A stretch of 13,153 bases of DNA from UMGS1279 sp045577495 (lineage in GTDB: Bacteria > Bacillota > Clostridia > Oscillospirales > Acutalibacteraceae), in contig JAZNIK010000034.1 of assembly GCA_045577495.1 (NCBI GenBank), positions 1 through 13,153 of the forward strand, written 5' to 3'. The position numbers and the translations under genes are program-made. Position 1 is the first letter of the stretch. Every line of letters begins with the position of its first letter. The notes under the pieces are model-generated. The model had not been told where the DNA came from and did no database searches. It worked only from the letters and a program-made list of their open reading frames with translations. Shown here piece after piece: positions 4,596-13,153 of this stretch.

Positions 4596-6458
4596 ATGCC
4601 AATAGAAAAAAAGCAGAACGGTTCAAAAACAACAGAAAAATCTGCTAAAAATAACATGAAAAATAAGGCAACAGCAAAAAAAGGTAGTTATTCTAAAAAA
4701 ACTCAGTCAAATAGTAATTTTAAAAGCAATAAAAATACTACTTCAAAAAGCTATCAAAAGAAAAATAACTCTAACAAAAAATCAACACCAAAAATTCCAA
4801 CAAAGCCGTTCAATATTATTCCACTTGGTGGCTTGGGTGAAATTGGCAAAAACATAACCCTTTATGAGTATGATGGGGATATGTTTTTGGTTGATTGCGG
4901 TATGAGTTTTCCTGATGAGGAGACCCCAGGTATTGATATAGTTATTCCTGATTTTTCGTATATTTTAAAAAATCAGGATAAAATCAAGGGCCTCGTTGTG
5001 ACCCACGGGCATGAGGACCATATTGGCGCTATCCCTTATTTACTAAAGCAGTTTAATTTACCTATTTATGGAACTCGACTTACACTTGGTTTAATCGAGG
5101 CTAAGCTTCGTGAGCATAAATTAAATTCATCTGCTCAGCTTAATGTTGTTAATGCAGGGTCTATCGTTAAACTTGGCAAGTTTTCTGTTGAGTTTATCCA
5201 CGTTAACCACTCAATACCCGATGCAGTAGGCTTGGCTATCACCACCCCTGCAGGTACAATAATTCAAACAGGCGACTTTAAAATTGACACAACACCTATT
5301 GATTCCAAGGTTATTGATTTAGGTAGATTTGCCGAGTTAGGTAGGTCTGGTGTTTTGGCATTACTTGCCGATTCCACTAATGCAGAGCGTCCCGGATATA
5401 CCGCATCAGAGCGTTTGGTAGGTGAATCTTTTTCAACCCTTTTTAAAAAGGCAGATAAATCAAGAATTATAGTTGCTACCTTCTCCTCAAACATTCATAG
5501 AATTCAGCAAATAATTGATGAGGCAGAGCGACACGGTCGTAAGGTTGCAGTATCAGGCAGAAGTATGCTAAATGTTGTGTCAATCGCATCCGAGCTTGGT
5601 TACCTTAATGTTCCCGAGGGAATTTTGATTGATATTGATATGATTAACCGCTATTTGCCCGAGCAGATTGTTGTTGTTACAACGGGGAGTCAGGGCGAAC
5701 CGCTTTCTGCGCTTCATAGAATGGCATTTGGTGAGCATAGGCACGTTAATATCGTTCCTGGTGATATGATTATCATATCTGCTACTCCAATTCCCGGTAA
5801 CGAAAAAACCGTTAGCAAGGTTGTTAATGAACTTATGAAGCAAAACGCAACGGTTGTTTATGAAAAGATGTATGACGTTCACGTTTCGGGTCACGCCTGT
5901 CAGGAAGAATTAAAACTAATGCTTAATCTGATTAAGCCAAAGTATTTTATTCCCGTTCATGGTGAGCAAAAGCATTTATATAAACACGCAAATCTTGCTA
6001 AAATGATGGGTATTCCGAATGAAAATATTATGATTACAACTATTGGAAACACTATCGAGCTTTCAAAAGATAAAATCCGTTTGAGCGAGGTTGTTCCTGC
6101 GGGTAGAGTGCTTGTAGATGGCTTGGGTGTTGGTGATGTTGGTAATATCGTTTTAAGAGACCGTAAGCATTTGGCAGAGGACGGTGTAATAATTGTTGCA
6201 ATGACTATGGATGCTATTTCTCGCGAGGTTATTGCAGGACCCGAGGTTATTTCGCGTGGGTTTGTTTATGTTCGCGAATCTGAACAACTTATGGAGGATG
6301 CAACCGAAGCCGCCTGCAAGGCAATAGAAGCCTGCTATCTTAATCATGTACGCGACTTTGCAACTATCAGGCAGCGTGTTCGTGATAGTGTATCTAAATT
6401 TATCTATGAGAGAACCCGCAGAAGCCCAATGATTCTTCCAATAATTATGGAACTTTAA
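4596..6458 (+). CDS. rnj: Ribonuclease J with a basic N-terminal extension
   Basis: A 620-residue metallo-beta-lactamase/beta-CASP nuclease that combines endonuclease and 5'-to-3' exonuclease activity in mRNA decay and rRNA maturation. The core begins at about residue 72 with FNIIPLGGLGEIGKN. Zinc ligands are visible in HGHEDH (His137, His139, Asp141, His142), His205 (VNHSIPD), Asp227 (TGDFKID) and His455 (PVHGEQKHL). The beta-CASP part and the C-terminal domain ending in FIYERTRRSP are complete. Residues 1-71 are an added Lys/Asn/Ser/Thr-rich segment, surely disordered and strongly basic, absent from B. subtilis RNase J1 (about 555 residues). I chose ATG 4596 because GGAGGT lies 9 nt upstream; the in-frame ATG at 4479 falls inside the promoter spacer and cannot be on the transcript. 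First gene of the run. Confidence 0.96.
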   Translation: MPIEKKQNGSKTTEKSAKNNMKNKATAKKGSYSKKTQSNSNFKSNKNTTSKSYQKKNNSNKKSTPKIPTKPFNIIPLGGLGEIGKNITLYEYDGDMFLVDCGMSFPDEETPGIDIVIPDFSYILKNQDKIKGLVVTHGHEDHIGAIPYLLKQFNLPIYGTRLTLGLIEAKLREHKLNSSAQLNVVNAGSIVKLGKFSVEFIHVNHSIPDAVGLAITTPAGTIIQTGDFKIDTTPIDSKVIDLGRFAELGRSGVLALLADSTNAERPGYTASERLVGESFSTLFKKADKSRIIVATFSSNIHRIQQIIDEAERHGRKVAVSGRSMLNVVSIASELGYLNVPEGILIDIDMINRYLPEQIVVVTTGSQGEPLSALHRMAFGEHRHVNIVPGDMIIISATPIPGNEKTVSKVVNELMKQNATVVYEKMYDVHVSGHACQEELKLMLNLIKPKYFIPVHGEQKHLYKHANLAKMMGIPNENIMITTIGNTIELSKDKIRLSEVVPAGRVLVDGLGVGDVGNIVLRDRKHLAEDGVIIVAMTMDAISREVIAGPEVISRGFVYVRESEQLMEDATEAACKAIEACYLNHVRDFATIRQRVRDSVSKFIYERTRRSPMILPIIMEL

Positions 6459-6489
6459 TTTTTGAAAAATAAAGGAGGTCTGAATTTTT

Positions 6490-8466
6490 ATGTTTAAAAG
6501 ATTGTGGAATTTTAATTATTTGTATGTTGTATTGTTGTGTGTTATAGGAATTCAGACTGTCTTTTTGTATTTTGTGTCGCTTCCTTTCTTTATCGCGTCA
6601 GCAGTTCTTTTTGCAATAATGACTGCAGTAACAGCTACAAAGATTCTAACCATTAAAAAGCAATTTGATGAGCTGATTAACAGTATGAACGAGGAACTGA
6701 ACAATGCCGCATCAAATGCCTTAACCTCATTTTCGTTGCCTACTATAATTGTCTCCGCAGATGATGAGATTGTTTGGTATAACTCGGCTTTTTCTGATAA
6801 AATCAGTTCAAACGCAGATGTTTTGATTGGTAAAAATATTACCGAAATGATTGGCGAGTCGGGGGTTAATGAACTGAGCCAAAAACGACACTCAACAATT
6901 TTTTATAACAACAAGACCTATGACGTATATCTGTCTGTTCATAAATTGGATTTAGATATTGAGCAAAAAATCTACTGTTTTGTTGATTTTTCGGAGTTAA
7001 GGCGAATTTCAAAAGAGTATAAGTTGTCAAGACCAATCGTTGCATTGATTGCGGTTGATAATCTAGACGATTTAACCCACAATATGCGTGATAGTGAGCG
7101 TAATTCCGTTAGTTCGAAAATTCAAAACACTTTAGAAGATTGGTTTTCATCCGCTAATGGTTTTTCTCGAAAATTTTCAGGTGAAAGATATATCTTTATA
7201 TTTGAAGAAAGAGATTTAAACACCTATATTTCAAATAAATTTGATGTTTTAAATAGAGTCAGAAGCATCGATTTAGGGGATATGGGCAGAGCAACCATTT
7301 CTATTGGTATAGGTTGCGGTAATAATCTTCGCGAGAGTGAGGAACAAGCCCACCAAGCACTTGATATGGCGCTTGGCAGAGGCGGTGACCAAGTAGCAAT
7401 CAAAAAACGCGATAACAGTTTTCAGTTTTTTGGCGGTCTTGCAAATGCTAACGAAAAGCGTACTCGCGTTAGAACAAGAATTGTTGCATCTGCCTTGCTG
7501 GAACTTATAAATTCTAGCGAGCAGGTTGTGTTAATGGGTCATAAATTTGCCGATTTAGATTGTTATGGTTCGGCTTTTGCATTATGCTCCGCAATAAAAA
7601 AACATACAGGCACAAAGGCATCGGTAGTAATTGATAAAAAAACCTCTTTGGTGTATCCGCTTTATGAAAGAATTTCGGCTCTCGGCTCTGATTTAATGAT
7701 AGATTCACCCGAAAATATTATGGATAAGGTCAATAAACAAACACTACTTATAATTCTTGATACACATCGCCCATCAATGTTAGAGTGTCCTGAACTTTTA
7801 GATTTAGCAGGCACTATTGTTGTAATTGACCATCACAGAAAAGTCGTTGACCATATTTCAAACGCGGTTATTTTCTATCACGAAACGTCCGCATCATCTA
7901 CTGCAGAGATGGTTAGTGAACTTTTGCAGTATATATGCGAAAATGCTGTCAGTCGAGCTGAGGCAGAGGCACTCCTTTCTGGAATTACGCTAGATACTAG
8001 AAACTTCTGCTTAAATACAGGTGTTAGAACCTTTGAGGCTTCGGCGTTTTTGCGTCGCAGAGGTGCTGATCCTATAGCAGTTAAAAAACTTTTTGCCGAT
8101 TCTATGGAAAATTATAAGGCTAAGAATTCAATTATTGCTACTGCAGAGCAGTATAAGGAATATGCAATAGCCTTTAATTCAAATACAGATATTTCAAATG
8201 AGGAAATTAAAATAATTTCTTCACAGGCGGCAGATGAACTTTTAAATATTTCGGGCGTTAAGGCATCATTTGTGTTAAGTCAAATTGATGATTATATTAA
8301 CATTTCTGCTCGTTCATTTGGTGAGATAAATGTTCAACTGATTGTTGAAAGGTTAGGTGGCGGTGGCCATAGAAATATGGCGGCTTGTCAAATAAAAGAT
8401 GTTGATTTTAATCAAGCCAAAAATATGTTGATTGAGGCTATTGATAAACAAGAGGAGGAAAATTAA
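6490..8466 (+). CDS. gdpP: GdpP-type cyclic-di-AMP phosphodiesterase (DHH/DHHA1, membrane-bound)
   Basis: A 658-residue membrane enzyme that hydrolyses c-di-AMP to pApA, tuning potassium balance and wall stress. Two membrane helices lie at about residues 10-55, followed by a PAS-like domain and a degenerate GGDEF domain in which the signature reads SGERY, so cyclase activity is not expected. The catalytic DHH domain has GHKFADLD (His351, Asp355, Asp357), DTHRP (Asp424) and DHH at 447-449. The DHHA1 domain ends with GGGGHRNMAAC (623-633). This matches B. subtilis GdpP (YybT, 659 residues) in length and order. AAAGGAGGT precedes the ATG. It is 31 nt after rnj, and its stop is 1 nt before the rplI start, with the rplI ribosome binding site inside its last codons, implying translational coupling. 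The gdpP-rplI-dnaB order is conserved in Bacillota. Confidence 0.95.
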   Translation: MFKRLWNFNYLYVVLLCVIGIQTVFLYFVSLPFFIASAVLFAIMTAVTATKILTIKKQFDELINSMNEELNNAASNALTSFSLPTIIVSADDEIVWYNSAFSDKISSNADVLIGKNITEMIGESGVNELSQKRHSTIFYNNKTYDVYLSVHKLDLDIEQKIYCFVDFSELRRISKEYKLSRPIVALIAVDNLDDLTHNMRDSERNSVSSKIQNTLEDWFSSANGFSRKFSGERYIFIFEERDLNTYISNKFDVLNRVRSIDLGDMGRATISIGIGCGNNLRESEEQAHQALDMALGRGGDQVAIKKRDNSFQFFGGLANANEKRTRVRTRIVASALLELINSSEQVVLMGHKFADLDCYGSAFALCSAIKKHTGTKASVVIDKKTSLVYPLYERISALGSDLMIDSPENIMDKVNKQTLLIILDTHRPSMLECPELLDLAGTIVVIDHHRKVVDHISNAVIFYHETSASSTAEMVSELLQYICENAVSRAEAEALLSGITLDTRNFCLNTGVRTFEASAFLRRRGADPIAVKKLFADSMENYKAKNSIIATAEQYKEYAIAFNSNTDISNEEIKIISSQAADELLNISGVKASFVLSQIDDYINISARSFGEINVQLIVERLGGGGHRNMAACQIKDVDFNQAKNMLIEAIDKQEEEN

Positions 8467-8467
8467 A

Positions 8468-8908
8468 ATGAAGGTAGTTTTACTTGCAGACGTTAAAGGT
8501 CATGGAAAAAAAGGTGAGCTTTGCAATGTGTCTGATGGATATGCAAGGAATTTCTTATTCCCTAAAAAACTCGCAATAGAGGCAAACGCCGCCGCTATGA
8601 ATGACCTTAAAAACCGCGAGGAATCTAAAGCACATCATATAGCAGAAGAAAAAAAGGCGGCTCAAAAGGTTGCTGATTCAATAAATAATAAAGAGATTGT
8701 TATCACTGCTAAGGCAGGCGCATCGGGTAAACTCTTTGGTGCAATCACCGCAAAAGAGATTGCCTTAGCAATAAATAAAGAATTTTGCGTTGAAATAGAC
8801 CGCAGAAAAATGCAGGTTGCCGATATTAAACAGTTCGGTGAATATACCGCAGAGATTAAACTGTATAACGGCATCACCGCATCTGTAAATGTTGTTGTAA
8901 AGGAATAG
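8468..8908 (+). CDS. rplI: 50S ribosomal protein L9 (bL9)
   Basis: A 146-residue large-subunit protein that binds 23S rRNA near the base of the L1 stalk and helps keep the reading frame. The N-terminal domain carries the bL9 signature: MKVVLLADVKGHGKKGE, then NVSDGYARNFLFPKKLA. A long charged helix follows (about residues 40-75), then the C-terminal domain with GKLFGAIT and VEIDRRKM. Length is normal (about 148). The ATG at 8468 is preceded by GAGGAGG at 8452-8458, within the last codons of gdpP. A longer in-frame reading from 8432 would lie inside gdpP and lacks its own ribosome binding site. Confidence 0.97.
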   Translation: MKVVLLADVKGHGKKGELCNVSDGYARNFLFPKKLAIEANAAAMNDLKNREESKAHHIAEEKKAAQKVADSINNKEIVITAKAGASGKLFGAITAKEIALAINKEFCVEIDRRKMQVADIKQFGEYTAEIKLYNGITASVNVVVKE

Positions 8909-8914
8909 TGAAAA

Positions 8915-10300
8915 ATGGCTGAAAATAACAGTTTTGAATTGTTAAGCGAGGGTAGACAACCCTTTTCGGTTGAGGCAGAGCAATCTGTAATCGGTTCGAT
9001 TATTATTGACCCTAAATGCTTAAATAGAGCCGCAACAATGCTCAAGGCGGAATATTTTTATATTCCACAACACGCGGAAATTTATAATACATTAACCGAA
9101 ATGTATGAAAAAAATCTGCCCATTGATTTTATTACCTTGCTTGAACAATTAAAAAGCAAAGGAATATATGATGAGGCGGGTGGAAAATCATATCTTACCC
9201 AACTTGTTCAATGCGTTCCAACAACCGCAAACCTGGATAATTATATTGCGATTGTTAGGGATAGGTATTTTGCGCGTTCACTTATGAAGGCGGCTCAAAC
9301 CATTTTAAAAGATATTAACGAAAATGCGATGGATTCAAGTCTTTTATTGGATTCGGCAGAGCAACGCATTTATGAGATTAGGCAGGGTAGAGATAATACA
9401 GATTTAGTACATATTAAATCGGTTATTCAAAACGAAACCTTTGATAGACTTACAAAGGTAGCCGACCCCGCCACACGCGATGATTATATTGGTATTCCTT
9501 GTGGCATTGAGGAACTTGATAAAACCCTTACGGGCTTAAACAAATCTGACCTTATCGTGCTTGGTGCCCGTCCCGGTATGGGTAAGACCTCGTTCGCCTT
9601 GAATATTGCACGTAATGTTGCGGTAAACGGCGGTAAAACCGTTTGCTTTTTCTCCCTTGAGATGACAAGGGACCAGTTGGCACAGCGTCTACTATCCAAC
9701 GAGGCGGCTATTGAAAGCAGTCATTTGCGCGATTCATCTTTAATGACCGAGGCAGAGTGGACAAGACTTGCTCAAGCATCCGAACAACTTTCAAAATCTA
9801 ATTTATATTTAGATGAAACTTCATCTATTACAGTTCCCGAAATGAAGGCAAAACTCAGACGTATGAAAAATGTTGATTTGGTTATTATCGACTACTTAGG
9901 TCTTATGCGTTCTGCAACCTCTAAAGAGAACCGCGTTCAAGAGGTATCTGATATTACCCGAAATCTAAAAATTATGGCAAAAGAACTTATGGTGCCCGTT
10001 ATTGTTTGCGCTCAGCTTAGCCGTGGCACTGAGGTTAAGGGTAAGTCACATAAACCTGCACTTTCTGACCTTCGTGAATCTGGTTCTATCGAGCAGGATG
10101 CAGATATCGTACTTTTTCTTTATCGTGAAAAATATTATGATTCTGAAAATACCGACCCCGAACAAGCAAGTGACCCAACCTCAGCAGAGTGTATTGTTGC
10201 TAAAAACCGCCACGGTGAAATAAAATCAATTCCTTTGCATTGGGATGGTCAATTTACTCGTTTTACAGCTCAAACAAACATTTATGAAGAACAGTATTAA
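8915..10300 (+). CDS. dnaB: Replicative DNA helicase DnaB (DnaC in Bacillus nomenclature)
   Basis: A 461-residue hexameric helicase that unwinds DNA at the replication fork and recruits primase. The N-terminal domain (about 15-120) begins PFSVEAEQSVIGSIIID. After the linker, the RecA-like domain carries Walker A GARPGMGKT (217-225), Walker B LVIIDYLGLM (Asp326), and SDLRESGSIEQDADIV with the arginine-finger region. No intein or insertion interrupts it, and the length is typical. The ATG has AAAGGA about 10 nt upstream, overlapping the end of rplI; the gap between the two genes is 6 nt. The tilS start lies inside its last six codons. Confidence 0.97.
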   Translation: MAENNSFELLSEGRQPFSVEAEQSVIGSIIIDPKCLNRAATMLKAEYFYIPQHAEIYNTLTEMYEKNLPIDFITLLEQLKSKGIYDEAGGKSYLTQLVQCVPTTANLDNYIAIVRDRYFARSLMKAAQTILKDINENAMDSSLLLDSAEQRIYEIRQGRDNTDLVHIKSVIQNETFDRLTKVADPATRDDYIGIPCGIEELDKTLTGLNKSDLIVLGARPGMGKTSFALNIARNVAVNGGKTVCFFSLEMTRDQLAQRLLSNEAAIESSHLRDSSLMTEAEWTRLAQASEQLSKSNLYLDETSSITVPEMKAKLRRMKNVDLVIIDYLGLMRSATSKENRVQEVSDITRNLKIMAKELMVPVIVCAQLSRGTEVKGKSHKPALSDLRESGSIEQDADIVLFLYREKYYDSENTDPEQASDPTSAECIVAKNRHGEIKSIPLHWDGQFTRFTAQTNIYEEQY

Positions 10301-11573
10301 AAACTTATTTAATGAATTAAATGTTCCTGATTTTAAAGGTGAAATCTGCGTCGCTCTATCGGGCGGTGCAGATTCAGTCTGTCTTTTGCATTTGTTAAAT
10401 GAACTATCAAAATCAAACAATTTTTCATTAACTGCGGTGCATATCAATCATCATTTACGCGGTGAAGAATCAAATCGTGATGCTTTATTTTGCGAGAAAC
10501 TATGTAATAGTTTAAATGTTGATTTAAAAACTGTTGATGTTGATGTTTTAGGCAAAGCGCATCAGGGCGAAAGTGTTGAACTCACTGCTAGACGACTTAG
10601 ATATGAAATCTTCGACTCGCTAAATGCGGATTTTATTGCAACGGCGCATAACGCAGATGACTCCTTGGAAACCTTTTTGATAAATTTTTCAAGGGGGAGC
10701 GGCATAAAAGGTCTTTGCGGTATTCCCTTTAAAAGAGATAAATTTATAAGACCTATTTTAAATTTTTCAAAGAACGAGATTTTAGAGTATTGTAAAGAAA
10801 ATAATTTAAAATATGTTACCGATAGCACTAACCTAACCGATGATTATTTAAGAAATAAAGTTAGGCATCATATTGTACCCGAGCTTGAAAAAATAAATCC
10901 TGCAATTAAAAAGGTTGCTGTTAGAAATTTTTTGCTTTTAAAAACTGATAGTGAATTTTTAGAGCAGATGGCAAATGATGCTTTTGCCGACTGCTTTGAT
11001 GCAGAAAAAGGACTAAATTTAGAAAAACTTTTAACCTACCATAAAGCAATTTCATCCCGAATTATTATGATTTATGGGGATAAAATCACAAACCGAACTG
11101 TTGATAATCTTCACCTTGACCAAATGCTTAAACTTTGCGCAGATAAAAAAGGCAAAATTGAACTTTTTGATGGTTATAATGCGGTGGTGAAAATAGGTTG
11201 GCTAAGCATTTATAAAGCACAAGCAACCTCTTTTAAGGTTGAAACAGAAGTAGTTGATATAAAAAATCATAAAATGTCAAATAATGTTAACAATTTGTTT
11301 TTAAAAAACGCAATGGACTATGATAAAATAGTTGGCGAATTAGTTTTAAGAGAGCGAATGCCAAATGATAGAATGAGTCCTGTTGGGCGTGGATTATCTA
11401 AACCTCTTAGAAAATTACAGGCAGAGGCTAATATTTTAAAAGAGCAGAGAGATTCAGTTCCAGTAGCGGCAGACGAGAATGGAGTTGTTTGGTCATATGG
11501 TGTTGGCATTTCTGAACGTGTTAAAATTGATAAAAACACAAAAAAAGTACTTGAGGTTAAAGTTTATAAATAA
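10284..11573 (+). CDS. tilS: tRNA(Ile)-lysidine synthetase TilS
   Basis: A 429-residue enzyme that attaches lysine to cytidine 34 of tRNA-Ile(CAU) using ATP, changing its identity from Met to Ile. The N-terminal PP-loop ATPase domain has SGGADS at residues 26-31, followed by VHINHHLRGEESNRD, TARRLRYE and ATAHNADD, and the GSGIKGLCGIP segment, all standard in TilS. The C-terminal TilS_C domain has LRERMPNDRMSP, KPLRKLQ and VWSYGVGISERV. The ATG at 10284 overlaps the end of dnaB by 17 nt in a different frame. No Shine-Dalgarno sequence is visible upstream, so translation probably depends on ribosomes finishing dnaB. An in-frame ATG at 10245 lies deeper in dnaB and would add 13 residues unlike TilS. 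Confidence 0.95.
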   Translation: MKNSIKNLFNELNVPDFKGEICVALSGGADSVCLLHLLNELSKSNNFSLTAVHINHHLRGEESNRDALFCEKLCNSLNVDLKTVDVDVLGKAHQGESVELTARRLRYEIFDSLNADFIATAHNADDSLETFLINFSRGSGIKGLCGIPFKRDKFIRPILNFSKNEILEYCKENNLKYVTDSTNLTDDYLRNKVRHHIVPELEKINPAIKKVAVRNFLLLKTDSEFLEQMANDAFADCFDAEKGLNLEKLLTYHKAISSRIIMIYGDKITNRTVDNLHLDQMLKLCADKKGKIELFDGYNAVVKIGWLSIYKAQATSFKVETEVVDIKNHKMSNNVNNLFLKNAMDYDKIVGELVLRERMPNDRMSPVGRGLSKPLRKLQAEANILKEQRDSVPVAADENGVVWSYGVGISERVKIDKNTKKVLEVKVYK

Positions 11574-11593
11574 AAAAATAGGGGACAGTAATT

Positions 11594-12139
11594 ATGTTAA
11601 ACAATGATATTGAAAGGATTTTGTTTTCAAAAGAAGCGGTTGAGCAAATTATTGCTAGATTAGGCAAAGAAATTTCCGAGGATTATAAGGATAAAAATCT
11701 GCTTATTATTGGAATTTTAAAAGGTTCGGTTGTGTTTATGTCTGACCTTATGAGAAGTATCAATATACATTGTAAAATTGATTTTATGGCGTTATCATCA
11801 TATGGTGCATCAACCCGTTCAAGCGGTGTTGTTCGCCTTTTAAAAGACCTTTCAACCGATATTGCGGGTTATGACGTTTTAATTGTTGAGGATATTTTAG
11901 ATAGCGGTAACACACTTTCACATTTAAAAGAAATGTTACAGCTTAGAAATCCAAACTCACTTAAAATTTGCACATTCTTAGATAAACCAGAGCGTCGCGT
12001 GGTTAAGGATATGGTTGCAGATTATGTTGGCGCAACTGTCCCTGATGAGTTTATAGTAGGTTATGGACTTGATTATGCAGAAAATTATCGCAATTTGCCC
12101 TACGTGGGTGTTTTAAAGCGTTCAATATATGAAAAATAA
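11594..12139 (+). CDS. hpt: Hypoxanthine phosphoribosyltransferase
   Basis: A 181-residue purine-salvage enzyme converting hypoxanthine (and often guanine) plus PRPP to IMP or GMP. The PRPP-binding signature VEDILDSGNT spans residues 98-107 (acidic pair Glu99-Asp100). Earlier, GILKGSVVFMSDL and the flexible-loop SSYGASTRSSG are visible. Later, FLDKPERR and the base-binding VPDEFIVGYGLDYAENYRNL confirm the family. The length is normal. AGGGGA lies about 8 nt before the ATG. It follows tilS by 20 nt, the same order as tilS-hprT-ftsH in B. subtilis, where the two neighbours and HprT have been linked functionally. Confidence 0.96.
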   Translation: MLNNDIERILFSKEAVEQIIARLGKEISEDYKDKNLLIIGILKGSVVFMSDLMRSINIHCKIDFMALSSYGASTRSSGVVRLLKDLSTDIAGYDVLIVEDILDSGNTLSHLKEMLQLRNPNSLKICTFLDKPERRVVKDMVADYVGATVPDEFIVGYGLDYAENYRNLPYVGVLKRSIYEK

Positions 12140-12156
12140 TTTAGGAAGTGAAGCAT

Positions 12157-13153
12157 TTGAATAAAAAAAATATTAGAAATATTTTGCTTTATATAACTAT
12201 TCCGCTTGTTTTTTGTATTGGTGCATTTTTTATGCTCAAGGCAACTCAACCGGCAACCGAAGCAAAGTATTATGAGATTGTCGAGTATGTTTTTGATAAC
12301 AAAATTTCAGAGTATCAACTGAATTTATATTCGGGTGAATTAAAATACGTTATGCGTGATGATGGTAAAACCTATCGTTACACAGTTGCGGACCCATCAA
12401 TTTTTTATAATGATGTTAACGAGTTTGTAATGGAGCATAACCAAAAATCTGAAGATGCAAACAAAATCAAATTCAATTATAAGCGTGGTAATGAAGCGGC
12501 TTGGCTTAGTAATTTTTTGCCAACCCTATTGCTAATCGGTGTTGTTGTTCTTTCTCTCGTATTTATGATGCGTAAAATGAATCTAACAATGGGCGCTGAT
12601 AAGTCAATGTCGTTTGGCAAAGCCAAGTTTAAAAAGGCAGATGATAAAAGAAAAACCACCTTTGCCGATGTTGCGGGTGCCGATGAAGAAAAAGAAGAAA
12701 TGGTAGAGCTTGTGGAGTTTTTAAAATCTCCTGCAAAATTCAACGAGTTGGGCGCAAGAATTCCCAAGGGTGTGCTTTTAGTTGGACCTCCCGGAACGGG
12801 TAAAACCTTACTTGCCAGAGCAGTTGCGGGCGAGGCTAATGTACCTTTCTTTTCAATCTCGGGTTCTGATTTTGTTGAAATGTTTGTTGGTGTTGGTGCA
12901 TCTCGTGTGCGTGACTTGTTTGAACAGGCTAAGAAAAACGCCCCATCAATTGTATTTATTGATGAGATTGATGCCGTAGGTCGCCAACGTGGTGCAGGTC
13001 TTGGCGGCGGTCACGATGAGCGTGAGCAGACCCTGAACCAGCTCCTTGTTGAGATGGACGGCTTTGGCACAAATTCAGGTGTCATAGTTATGGCTGCCAC
13101 AAACCGCCCTGATATTCTCGACCCGGCGCTTCTTCGTCCCGGCAGATTTGACA
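12157..13153 (+). CDS. ftsH: ATP-dependent zinc metalloprotease FtsH (partial, cut by window end)
   Basis: The first 332 codons of the membrane-anchored AAA+ protease that degrades misassembled membrane proteins and some regulators. A membrane helix at about residues 8-25 and a second at about 115-138 enclose an extracytoplasmic domain of about 90 residues. The AAA domain follows, with FADVAGADEEKEE, Walker A GPPGTGKT (210-217), pore motif FVG near 247, Walker B IVFIDEIDA (Asp269, Glu270), and the second region of homology AATNRPDILDPALLRPGRFD at the edge. The HEXXH protease domain lies beyond the window, so activity cannot be judged. The start is TTG at 12157: AGGAAG at 12143-12148 gives 8-nt spacing, an in-frame TAG precedes at 12142, and the only other candidate (GTG 12148) overlaps the ribosome binding site. 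It lies 17 nt after hpt. Confidence 0.96.
   Translation, partial: MNKKNIRNILLYITIPLVFCIGAFFMLKATQPATEAKYYEIVEYVFDNKISEYQLNLYSGELKYVMRDDGKTYRYTVADPSIFYNDVNEFVMEHNQKSEDANKIKFNYKRGNEAAWLSNFLPTLLLIGVVVLSLVFMMRKMNLTMGADKSMSFGKAKFKKADDKRKTTFADVAGADEEKEEMVELVEFLKSPAKFNELGARIPKGVLLVGPPGTGKTLLARAVAGEANVPFFSISGSDFVEMFVGVGASRVRDLFEQAKKNAPSIVFIDEIDAVGRQRGAGLGGGHDEREQTLNQLLVEMDGFGTNSGVIVMAATNRPDILDPALLRPGRFD

Noticed and set aside
7080..7420. Active diguanylate cyclase domain in the GdpP-type protein
   Set aside because: The GGDEF signature is replaced by SGERY and catalytic acidic residues are missing, as in other GdpP proteins; only the DHH/DHHA1 part should be catalytic.

Overview
The window looks like a low-GC chromosome segment of a Clostridia-type member of the Bacillota, plausibly a gut lineage. 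The grounds are AT-rich codon use, strong GGAGG ribosome binding sites, textbook sigma-A promoters with 17-bp spacers, U-tailed hairpin terminators, and the gene set rnj-gdpP-rplI-dnaB-tilS-hpt-ftsH. No genus can be assigned from the sequence alone.

The left third (1-3430) is leftward-reading and accessory in character. It holds a two-gene unit (small membrane protein, then a 69-residue XRE-type regulator) and a second unit (single-chain iron-sulfur L-serine dehydratase, then a PHP-family phosphoesterase). Each unit has a strong promoter at its right end or a recognisable hairpin terminator at its left end. Between the units, at 739-876 and 3171-3280, lie two related rightward remnants of the C-terminal end of a membrane-protein gene. 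Their differences fall mostly at third codon positions, so they descend from real paralogous genes. Three hairpins with a shared core (AAAAGGCTTGACC and its complement) mark the unit borders. This repeating layout is the most unusual thing in the window.

The middle (3399-4338) is the trans-translation module, read leftward: smpB from its own promoter, then ssrA (tmRNA) 48 nt downstream with an encoded CCA end and an overlapping terminator. The tag reading frame ends in Asn-Asp-Asn-Ser-Lys-Val-Ala-Tyr-Ala-Ala, with no alanine codon at the expected resume position.

The right two thirds (4463-13153) are a rightward run of seven core genes behind one clear promoter: RNase J with a basic disordered N-terminal extension, a GdpP-type c-di-AMP phosphodiesterase, ribosomal protein bL9, replicative helicase DnaB, tRNA-Ile lysidine synthetase TilS, hypoxanthine phosphoribosyltransferase, and the first 332 codons of FtsH (TTG start, cut by the window edge). 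Gaps are 1-31 nt, dnaB and tilS overlap by 17 nt, and no internal terminator is visible, so I infer an operon. It joins two gene blocks that are separate in Bacillus subtilis (gdpP-rplI-dnaC and tilS-hprT-ftsH).

I see no CRISPR array, tRNA, transposase, phage gene or defence system. Nothing here clearly amounts to a new biological system; the best leads are the border repeats in the left third and the tmRNA tag start.
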